The position numbers and the translations under genes were made by a program. A DNA stretch of 64,000 nt from Fidelibacterota bacterium (GTDB lineage Bacteria > Pseudomonadota > Alphaproteobacteria > Rhodospirillales > Rhodospirillaceae), in the NCBI GenBank assembly GCA_947476625.1, contig CANJRA010000001.1, positions 310,001-374,000 on the forward strand. Direction: 5' to 3'. Shown in pieces: positions 57,097 through 64,000 of the stretch. The notes below the pieces were generated by a model. That model ran no database searches, was not told the DNA's origin, and saw nothing but the letters and a program-made list of their open reading frames with translations. Positions within the stretch are counted from its first letter, which is position 1, and each line of letters opens with the position of its first letter.

Positions 57097-57933
57097 CTAT
57101 TGCGCGATGTGAGCGAAGACGTCGCGGTGGCCGACGGTCATTTTTTGTACACGCGCATCTTTGTTCCAGGCCGCTAAATCCGCAGTAGCGATTGCGCCGG
57201 TCTCTCCGACGGCTTGTAAGATTCCATCTACCGTCGCCGTGAGCAAGGGACCGTCCGACGCGCGCAGTTGCCACGGACTATCGCCGATGGTGAGGCGGTA
57301 ACCCGCGTCGCGCAAAGTGTCTTCCAGCACGCGCGCGGCATCGGCGCCGGCGGCGGGGCCAAAACCTTTATCGCGGCTTTGGTGGCTGCGAAAGCTCGCG
57401 GCAATTTTTTCATCGAGCGCATGAGTCGGGGTCGCGGTGAGAATGCCGTCGGTGGTGAGCGTCGAGAGTAATGGTGTGCGCCGCGCGGCGAGGGCCGCGA
57501 CAAAGCGCGCGATCCACGGCGCCGACGTTAAATCAAAAAGCGCCGTCGCCGTGACCAGATCGGTCTCGGCTGGCCAGCACGCGGCGTCGTTCGCGAAATC
57601 ATGCACGTGTGTACGGATATGAATCTCGCGCGTGCCATGGCGCAGGCGCAACGTGTCACCTTCGGAAGCAGCGCTGTCTGCCCAAACCGCGAGCGCGGTC
57701 TTCGCCGCGGCGAGATTGTCGGCGTCGTTGTCGACGAGTGTCCAGTGTTGGCGTACCGGCAGTAAATTGGAAAATGCGCGCACAGCAGCGCCGGTGCCGC
57801 TGCCGAGATCGCAGACGGAAATAGACTCGCGTGTCATGAACGCGTCGCGGCAGGCCGCTAATACCGTGCGATCGCGCGCGGCCGCGTCGGCAGGTTCGCG
57901 CAACGCCAACCAGTCCGGTGAAAAACCACTCAC
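57097..57933 (-). CDS. Class I SAM-dependent methyltransferase
   Basis: With GTG 57933 (MSGFSPDWLALREPADAAAR) the protein has 278 residues, with a SAM motif VCDLGSGTGAAVRAF, VDNDADNLAAAK and TATALFDLTSAPWI. The start overlaps the glycosyltransferase stop (GTGA), which supports it; a frame extends to 57948 with a less likely start. The acceptor is unknown. It is the last gene of the ADH-PTPS-GT4-methyltransferase run. Confidence 0.87.
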   Translation of the reverse strand: MSGFSPDWLALREPADAAARDRTVLAACRDAFMTRESISVCDLGSGTGAAVRAFSNLLPVRQHWTLVDNDADNLAAAKTALAVWADSAASEGDTLRLRHGTREIHIRTHVHDFANDAACWPAETDLVTATALFDLTSAPWIARFVAALAARRTPLLSTLTTDGILTATPTHALDEKIAASFRSHQSRDKGFGPAAGADAARVLEDTLRDAGYRLTIGDSPWQLRASDGPLLTATVDGILQAVGETGAIATADLAAWNKDARVQKMTVGHRDVFAHIAQ

Positions 57934-58976
57934 GCTGCACCCGCCCACAAAGCCTCGGCCACCTGCGCGGCGGTGTCATTCCAATCTTGCAGGGCTTGAC
58001 CGTGTTTCCACGACGCATCACCGAGATTTTTGCGCAGGTTCCGATCAGTCAGAACCTGACGCAGCGCCGTCGCCAGCGCGGCAGGATTTTCCGCAGGGAC
58101 AAGAATGCCTGCATCTGCAGGCACGGTATCGGTGACGGCACCGGCAGCGCACGCGACGATCGGCAATCCCCGCGCCAGTGCTTCGGCGAAAACCATGCCG
58201 TAGCCTTCATGACGTGACGGCAGCACGAAGATATCAGCCTCAGCGTAGGCGGCGGCGAGGGCTTCGTCCTGCAGTTCACCACGCAGTGCGATGCGATCAC
58301 GCAAGTGATGTTGTGTGATCAAATCGTGTACGCGCTGGGTTACTGCGGGATCGCGTTCCTGACTGCCGACGACGGCGCTTGTCCAGGGTATATCAGTGAT
58401 TTCTGCGAGGGCGTTGATGAGAATGTCATGGCCCTTGCGGTGCGTGAGTGTCGCCACGGTCAAAAGTTTGGGAACCGCATTGGCGGGTTGCGCACGTGGC
58501 GCGGGGTCGGTTCCGGGCAATGCGAGATGCATGTACGCCGGCGGTACGCCGTAATCGCGGACAAGACATTGCGCGGTATGCGGACTGGTGGCGATGACGG
58601 TCTGAGCGAGCGCCAGCGCCGCGCGCTCCGATGTCTTGACGCGGTGCACGTCGGCTTCGGACAAGCCGGTTTCATCGGCCAGCGGATGATGCACCAAAGC
58701 AATGAGCGTGAGGTCGAGTTCCGCGAGAAGGTCCGGCGGCATGACGCCGAAGGCCAGTCCATCTATCAACACCGGTGTGCCGGACGGCAGTTGCATCAGG
58801 ATGTCGCGAGTCAGCGCCAGTTCCTCGGTCGACGGGTTCGGAAACCCGCCGGGCAACGGTACATGATGCGGTGTCCATCCGGCGGCAGGCAGCGCGGCCA
58901 TCAAACGGCGCGCGTAGCCGTAGCCGCCCGTCAGCGCGTTTAAATCTCCCGGAATTGCGAACCAGACATCAGGCAC
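57930..58976 (-). CDS. GT4-family glycosyltransferase
   Basis: The 348-residue protein has the GT-B fold: IPGDLNALTGGYGYARRLMA at the N-terminus, LTVATLTHRKGHDILINALA in the middle, and the C-terminal donor-binding SRHEGYGMVFAEALARGLPI with the E-x7-E motif, then ILVPAENPAALATAL. It would transfer a nucleotide sugar to an acceptor that cannot be read. It is encoded between the PTPS-like protein and the methyltransferase on the same strand. Confidence 0.93.
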   Translation of the reverse strand: MPDVWFAIPGDLNALTGGYGYARRLMAALPAAGWTPHHVPLPGGFPNPSTEELALTRDILMQLPSGTPVLIDGLAFGVMPPDLLAELDLTLIALVHHPLADETGLSEADVHRVKTSERAALALAQTVIATSPHTAQCLVRDYGVPPAYMHLALPGTDPAPRAQPANAVPKLLTVATLTHRKGHDILINALAEITDIPWTSAVVGSQERDPAVTQRVHDLITQHHLRDRIALRGELQDEALAAAYAEADIFVLPSRHEGYGMVFAEALARGLPIVACAAGAVTDTVPADAGILVPAENPAALATALRQVLTDRNLRKNLGDASWKHGQALQDWNDTAAQVAEALWAGAA

Positions 58977-58990
58977 CGGCCGATCTCACA

Positions 58991-59389
58991 TCAGATATCT
59001 GATTCGTATGACGCCAGCGCGTTGTGGGATTCGTGCAGCGTGATTTTCATACGGGCGAGGCCGCTGGCCGAGGGGCCGAGCTTGCCCGCGGCGATGGCGG
59101 CTTTCATTTTGTCGAACACCCACTTGGCGACGGTTTCGGTGGTCGAGCGGCGGCCTTTGAAGTCGGGATGTTCGTCGAGATTGCTGTAGTTGATGCTGGC
59201 GAGCGTGGCCTTCACCGTGTCGATGGCGAGGCCGATATCGACGACGATGTCGTTTTCGTCGAGTTCCTTACGCATGAGGCACACATCAATAACGTAGGTG
59301 GCGCCGTGTAACTTCTGGGCCGGACCAAAGACCTCGCCTTTGATACTGTGGGCGATCATGACGTGGTCACGGACTTCTACGGCGTACAT
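58991..59389 (-). CDS. PTPS/QueD-like protein with altered catalytic residues
   Basis: The 132-residue protein has the T-fold of 6-pyruvoyl-tetrahydropterin synthase and QueD: EVRDHVMIAHSIKGEVFGPA, KLHGATYVIDVCLMRKEL, the middle VVDIGLAIDTVKATL, LDEHPDFKGRRSTTETVAKW and LHESHNALASYE at the end. In QueD three His bind zinc and a Cys is catalytic. Here His14 and His28 remain, but the second His of HGH is Ala30 and the Cys position is Ala24. So the usual QueD reaction is not expected to be unchanged. It is next to a dehydrogenase and a GT4 gene. Confidence 0.88.
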   Translation of the reverse strand: MYAVEVRDHVMIAHSIKGEVFGPAQKLHGATYVIDVCLMRKELDENDIVVDIGLAIDTVKATLASINYSNLDEHPDFKGRRSTTETVAKWVFDKMKAAIAAGKLGPSASGLARMKITLHESHNALASYESDI

Positions 59390-59407
59390 GCTGCGTGTTC
59401 CTTATTT

Positions 59408-60388
59408 CTACGTGTAACGAATGACGGTCATCAAACCGGTGCTGGCATTGACGAGCACGCCCGGCAATTGCGCCGGAGCATCGGTAAAGGCGATTTCGCC
59501 GGTGATCAAGACATCGAAGCGGTCGTCGCGCAATAAATCGAGGGCGGCGGCCATGCGCCTGGCATAGGTCCAGCGCGCGCGGTGCGAGGCGGGCACAGCG
59601 CCGACTTGCGAGGAAATCAATTGCAGGCGTCGCGAATGAAAGGCTTCTCCCAAAGAGAGTGCGACGGTCTTGTCGCCATACCAACTGGCTTCGACGACAC
59701 GCGCTTCCGTCCCGGCACATGACAAGGCCACGGCAAGGCCCGCCGGGTTGCTGCTGGTGTGGATGACGATGTCCTGGTCTTGCGGCGCGGCGTCGGGTTG
59801 CACAAAACGCGCACCGAGTTTTTGTGCGACGGAAGCGCGCGTGGGATCGATATCGGCCACCGTGACGTCAGTGCCCGGAATGCGTGCGACGATGCCGGCA
59901 ATAAGAAGGCCTAGTACGCCGCCGCCGATAATGAGAATGCGGTCGCCGGGTGCGGCCTGCGCATCCCAGGTGATGTTGAGCGCGGTTTCCATATTGGCAG
60001 CGAGGCAGGCGCGGCGCGGCGGCAGATCCTTGGGCAGCGTGTTCACCGCCGTCAGCGACACGTTGAGCTGGCGTTGATGTGGGTGCAGCACAAAGACGTG
60101 TTCACCGATGCGCGCTTTCGGGCCGTCTTCAATGACGCCGACCAGCGCGTAGCCGTATTTTACCGGAAAGGAGAAGTCGCCCTCTTGGTTCGGGCATCGC
60201 ATGCGCTGGTGTTCGGAAACCGGCACGCGGCCGTGGCAGACCAGGCGTTCGGTGCCGCGGCTGACGCCGGAATATAGCGCCGCGACGCGCACGTCATCGG
60301 CGCCAAGTGTTGCGAGCGTTGAGGAGCGGATCTCGGCCCGCCCTTTGCTCACGTACCAAACTGCTTCGGTTTGCAAAATACCCCCCAC
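59408..60388 (-). CDS. MDR-family dehydrogenase, BchC-like
   Basis: The 326-residue protein has the medium-chain dehydrogenase fold: ALYSGVSRGTERLVCHGRVP at the N-terminus, KYGYALVGVIEDG, a Rossmann motif DRILIIGGGVLGLLIAGIVA with the acidic VADIDPTRASVAQ, and HSRRLQLISSQVGAVPASHR. The GVSRGTE site replaces the usual GICGTD Cys, and no structural-zinc cysteine cluster is seen, as in BchC-type enzymes. It is the first gene of a minus-strand run and starts opposite the TonB receptor gene. Confidence 0.85.
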   Translation of the reverse strand: MGGILQTEAVWYVSKGRAEIRSSTLATLGADDVRVAALYSGVSRGTERLVCHGRVPVSEHQRMRCPNQEGDFSFPVKYGYALVGVIEDGPKARIGEHVFVLHPHQRQLNVSLTAVNTLPKDLPPRRACLAANMETALNITWDAQAAPGDRILIIGGGVLGLLIAGIVARIPGTDVTVADIDPTRASVAQKLGARFVQPDAAPQDQDIVIHTSSNPAGLAVALSCAGTEARVVEASWYGDKTVALSLGEAFHSRRLQLISSQVGAVPASHRARWTYARRMAAALDLLRDDRFDVLITGEIAFTDAPAQLPGVLVNASTGLMTVIRYT

Positions 60389-60525
60389 ATAAAACGCGCC
60401 CGAAGTTAGACCATCTCTCCGCCTTCTTGCGAGGCTCTCAGGCTTGATAGGCTGTTCGCGGGCTGGCGGGGCGCCTTAGATGCTGCGGCGACGCGAGACT
60501 TTGTGGCGCAAAGATCACCTAACAC

Positions 60526-60571
60526 TCTCTTATCAAAAGAGAATATTCTATTAATCGCAGCAATGCATTGC
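60526..60571. promoter_or_regulatory. Inverted repeats between the dehydrogenase and TonB receptor genes
   Basis: TCTCTT-ATCAA-AAGAGA (60526-60542), AGAATATTCT (60540-60549) and the perfect 12-base palindrome GCAATGCATTGC (60560-60571) lie 70-115 bases before the receptor start. They are candidate operators; no factor can be named. Confidence 0.35.
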
Positions 60572-60640
60572 ACCGCAATATTACCATGCCGTAACCTTCA
60601 CACAACGGAAATAAAGCAGCCCACAACCAGGGGAGACTCC

Positions 60641-62991
60641 ATGCGCCCATCGATCAACCGATTCACGAAGACCCTTCTCGCGTCCACGGCTCTTAGCGTT
60701 ACGGCCGGTATTCCCGTCCACGCCGCCAAGCCGTCCCTGGTCATCGATGAGATTGTGGTCACGGCCTCGAAGCGCGAGGAGACAATATATATTAGACGCC
60801 CATCAACATCAGCGCGCTGGCATCCGCCGACATTGAAAAGCATCGCCTCACCAATATCAGCGATTTAGCGCGGTGGACGCCCGGTCTGACGCTGGTGGAT
60901 CAAGGCTCGCGCGCCGCCAGTCAGTTGATTGTACGCGGATTGAGCGTGGCGTCGTTGGCCGCGTCGGAATTTCTGGGCAACACGAACGGCGAGACGGTCG
61001 CGACGTATATCGGCGACGTTCCCTATTATATCGATCTCAAGCTTTACGATATTCAGCGCGTCGAAGTGTTGATGGGTCCGCAAGGCACGCTGTACGGCGC
61101 AGGCACTCTGGGCGGCGCGGTGCGTTATATTCCAAACCGGCCCGATCCCACGAAGTTCACCGCCGACGTGCACCTCAAAGCCTACGCCATGTCGCATAGC
61201 GGCGATCAAGGTGCTGAAGGCGATGTCGTCGTCAATATCCCTATCGTCGACGATAAACTCGCGATCCGCGCTTTGTTTGGTTACGTCAGCGATCCGGGAT
61301 TTGTCGATTACAACTATCTTGTGCGCACGCCGGGCGTCTCGAACCCTCAGCCGAACTTTGCTAACCCCGCTGATGTCGCGGCGAATCTGACGCAGAAGAA
61401 AGACGCCAACAACGAAAATTCAGCCTCGGCCCGCGTTGCGCTGTTTGGTCAGATCAGCGACGCCTTCGATGCGACGCTGACGTATTACTATCAAGACGTA
61501 AAATCCGGTGGACGCCAGGCCACGCATCGCGCGCTTGGCACGGGACCCTATGAGTCCGCTTACCGCTATCTTGAGCCCAATCGCCGCACCAATCAGTTTG
61601 CGACTCTGGAACTCAACTACGATTTTGAGTGGGCGAAGCTGACGTCGGCGTCGAGTTACGGCAGGTATGTAGAGGACGGTCAGCGCGATCAGACTGATCT
61701 ATTGCTCAATTTCGAATACGGCTACGAATTGTTCCCGTCCTTTGCGGCCTTCACGCGCGACGTGCAAAAGGATGAGCGGATCAACGAAGAAATCCGTTTG
61801 GTTTCCAACACTGAAGGCCGCTTGAACTGGATTGTCGGCGGCTTCTTCAATCACCTGAAATCGCGCTTGGTTAGCAATGAGTATGTGCCCGGATACCCCG
61901 AGTTCATCGGCGTCGTGAGGCCCGACAATCTGGAATATGTTCAGGATGCGACCGAGAAAGTGGAAGAGAAGGCGGCCTTCGGCGAAGTTGGCCTCAAGCT
62001 GACAGACTGGTGGCAAGTCACCGGCGGTGGGAGCTACTACAGTTACACCACCAAGCAGGACAGCGGCTTCGCTACACCGCTATTAGACGGTGATACCACG
62101 GCTATCAATTTGATTACCTCGTACAATGCCGTGAAAGTGGACGGCTTCCTTTACAAAGTGAATACCTCGGTCAATCTCGCGACCGACCTTCTGCTTTACG
62201 CCACACTGAGCCAAGGCTATCGCTTGGGGGGCATCAACCCCGTGCCGCCGTGTCTTAATCCGTTGCCGCCGGGGCAAAATGTTTGCGCGCTGCCTAACGA
62301 GCAACTCATCAAGCTGGACAAAACACTGAATAAGGAAATCGGCTTCAAGGGTTCACTGCTTGACGGACGCGTCGCATTCTCGACCGCCTTCTTCCACATC
62401 AAATGGAAAGATATTCAGACAGCGGGAACGACGGTCAACGGTGCGCAGCCCATTACCGTCAACGGCGGCAAGGCAGTCAGCAAGGGGCTTGAACTTGCGG
62501 GCCGGGGCGTGATTACGGAAAATTGGTCGGCGATGGCATCGTATTCTTATACCGATGCGTACTTGACCGCGAATGCGCCGGGTCTTGTTGATGGCACCGA
62601 TGCCTTTGCCGGCGACCGCGTCGCCGGCTCGCCCAAACATAAGGTCAGCTTCTCGTTGGATTATACGCGGCCCTTGAGCGATGGATATGTAATCGGCGCA
62701 AGTTACGGTGTGACCTATCAAAGCAATGTCTTCACCAAAGTCGGCTTGCGCAATAACGGCGAGGCCTTGCCGGGCTTCGCGCTGCACAGCGCATCGGTGA
62801 AGCTGTCTAGAGATGTGTGGGAGTTGTCGCTGTATGCCGACAACGTGTTCGACAAATATGCAGTAACTAGCGTGCGTCAGGATAGGTCGTTTATCCGCAG
62901 CGTAGGGCTCTTCGATCTGCGACGCTTTCATGAAGATATCAACCGGCCACGCGTGGTCGGGCTGGAGATGCGCTACAAATTCGGAGCTTAA
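60641..62991 (+). pseudogene. TonB-dependent receptor with a frameshift in the N-terminus
   Basis: ATG 60641 (AGGGGAGA ribosome site) begins a signal peptide and IDEIVVTASKREET, the TonB-box/plug start. The frame is then wrong from about 60783: the first frame ends at 60868, while the receptor continues in another frame from about 60796 (PINISALASADIEKHRLTNI) to TAA 62991. In the downstream frame a TAG lies at 60793-60795, so the shift is real. The rest is a full plug and 22-strand-type barrel (VEVLMGPQGTLYGAGTLGGA; YATLSQGYRLGGINPVPPC; AGDRVAGSPKHKVSFSLDYT) ending LEMRYKFGA. A GTG at 60895 could start a protein lacking signal peptide and TonB box. Confidence 0.8.
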
Positions 62992-64000
62992 GGCTCTTCC
63001 GCGACAGCGACGCCGTTGTCGCGGAAAAAATCTTTCAGTGGTGCGAGGTGGATTGCGTAACGCCGCCAGCGGCCCATGGCGCCCTTGTAGACCGGCTGAC
63101 GCACCTGCGCAGCGCTGGGTGTCGCCACGGCTGTGTCATTTTCGTGAAAGCGCAGGCAGGCATCTGACCACGGCAGGTCTAGGTACGCCATCATTTGCCG
63201 CGCCTGGCCTTCGAGGTCGACGACAATGTCTTCATATTGCACTTCAAGAACGCGGCCGGGATATATCTGTGCCCAGTGCTTCATCAAGGCATCGAACTGC
63301 AGGTAATAAGCGGCAGTGTCCAAGAGATCGTAAGAGTAGTTGTAATACGAAAAGCCTGTCGCAAAGAGATGTTTGAAGTTGCTCCAACAGGTGTCCATGG
63401 GATTGCGGCGCAGACACACAATCTTGGCGTTGGGCAGAGCTTCGGCGATGAAGCCGACATAAAGGAAGTTGAGCGGCATTTTATCGACAAAGCGCAGTGC
63501 GTCTGCGCGGTGCGCTTTAGATTCGTCGATATAGAGTTTGCCGAGCAAGGCGGGATCGATGACCCGGCTGGCGGCGATGGTGTCGGCGTCCAGCACGACG
63601 CGCGAGGGCGTACCTGTTAGCCGCTTCACAAGCAGCGGTAAGGTTTGAAGCTCGCCCGCAGATACCACATCCGGATGCGACGAAATAATGCGATCGACGA
63701 GCGTCGTGCCGGTACGCGGCATGCCGACGATAAAGATCGGCGCGGCGCTGTCGTGGTCGGATGCGGCGGGCGCTGTCTGAAAACGCGCGCGCACGGCTTG
63801 GAAAAGACTCTCATCGCTTGCGATGCTGTAACCTAGGGCGCGTTTTCGCGCGTCGCCCGCGGTCTTGAGATGTGTGAAAGCGGCGTCATAGTCGCCTATA
63901 TCCTCTAGTTCCTTTGCCAAGGCGTAGTGGATATGCAGGTGGCTATTGGCTGGTGCCGTCGCTAACACGTCGCGAAGCCGGGCGATGTGATTGCGCGCAG
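62988..64000 (-). CDS. TPR-linked sulfotransferase (partial, 5' end outside window)
   Basis: The minus frame is open to the right edge (ARNHIARLRDV...), so the start lies outside. A TPR-like helical part (HIHYALAKELEDIGDYDAAF) precedes a sulfotransferase domain: FIVGMPRTGTTLVDRIISSH is the PAPS 5'-phosphosulfate loop and RRNPMDTCWSNFKHL the 3'-phosphate site. VDKMPLNFLYVGFIAEALPN and YEDIVVDLEGQARQMMAYLD follow. The enzyme would sulfate an unknown substrate. TonB receptor and TPR-sulfotransferase pairs are common in related bacteria. The end overlaps the receptor gene by 4 bases. Confidence 0.9.
   Translation of the reverse strand, partial: ARNHIARLRDVLATAPANSHLHIHYALAKELEDIGDYDAAFTHLKTAGDARKRALGYSIASDESLFQAVRARFQTAPAASDHDSAAPIFIVGMPRTGTTLVDRIISSHPDVVSAGELQTLPLLVKRLTGTPSRVVLDADTIAASRVIDPALLGKLYIDESKAHRADALRFVDKMPLNFLYVGFIAEALPNAKIVCLRRNPMDTCWSNFKHLFATGFSYYNYSYDLLDTAAYYLQFDALMKHWAQIYPGRVLEVQYEDIVVDLEGQARQMMAYLDLPWSDACLRFHENDTAVATPSAAQVRQPVYKGAMGRWRRYAIHLAPLKDFFRDNGVAVAEEP

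Noticed and set aside
60782-60798. Phase-variable AT repeat switching the TonB receptor on and off
   Set aside because: In the receptor's downstream frame TAG at 60793-60795 follows the AT run, so adding or removing AT units alone cannot restore an open frame.

Overview
The window is a gene-dense piece of chromosome from an alphaproteobacterium. The signs are the gene orders ctpA-envC-gpmI, SRP RNA-dnaX-ybaB-recR, rmuC/def-fmt-truA-dapE-dapD and argB-engB-yidC-yidD-rnpA-rpmH, together with DUF2336, DUF4136 and DUF4139 proteins, an FGPDRRRR-type response regulator and a TonB receptor next to a TPR-sulfotransferase. Lineage below class level cannot be fixed by eye. I see no rRNA, CRISPR array, intact insertion sequence or prophage, and one tRNA.

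Layout. 1-3.7 kb: envelope protease CtpA (cut by the left edge), the amidase activator EnvC and phosphoglycerate mutase. 3.8-6.7 kb: SRP RNA, DnaX, YbaB, RecR. 6.8-24.4 kb: lipoprotein and secreted proteins, RmuC, the def-fmt-rimJ-like-truA run, lysine/DAP synthesis (dapD, dapE), a decayed PAS-GGDEF gene with its DUF2336 neighbour, argB and the membrane-insertion/ribosome operon ending at rpmH, whose promoter is visible. 24.6-28 kb: a histidine kinase and panBC. 28-30.2 kb: a broken lipoprotein gene, a 400-base non-coding stretch with a long hairpin, tRNA-Arg and a CHRD protein. 30.3-38.9 kb: an ABC exporter coupled to a GST-like protein, acyl-CoA metabolism (fadE, a malonyl-CoA synthetase-like gene), a ferredoxin-reductase-like flavoprotein and a response regulator. 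39-46.8 kb: small housekeeping enzymes (HD, MazG, isochorismatase, threonine dehydratase, MsrA) and a deletion scar joining remnants of two genes. 46.8-51.7 kb: a MacA-MacB-outer-membrane-factor efflux operon. 51.9-60.4 kb: a compact block of nine genes described below. 60.6-64 kb: a frameshifted TonB-dependent receptor and a TPR-sulfotransferase cut by the right edge.

The most interesting region is 51.9-60.4 kb. It combines GTP/pterin-type chemistry (GTP cyclohydrolase II, a RibD reductase-domain protein, a creatininase-family amidohydrolase, a PTPS/QueD-like protein that lacks the usual catalytic Cys and one zinc His, and a BchC-like dehydrogenase) with envelope chemistry (a CDP-alcohol phosphatidyltransferase, an LtaS-like phosphoglycerol transferase, a GT4 glycosyltransferase and a methyltransferase). 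I propose, as inference only, a pathway joining a GTP-derived heterocycle to a membrane or glycan carrier.

A second theme is decay. Four accessory loci carry nonsense, frameshift or deletion lesions, while every housekeeping gene I checked is open. That pattern favours real pseudogenes over poor sequence, though read-level checking would be needed to settle it.
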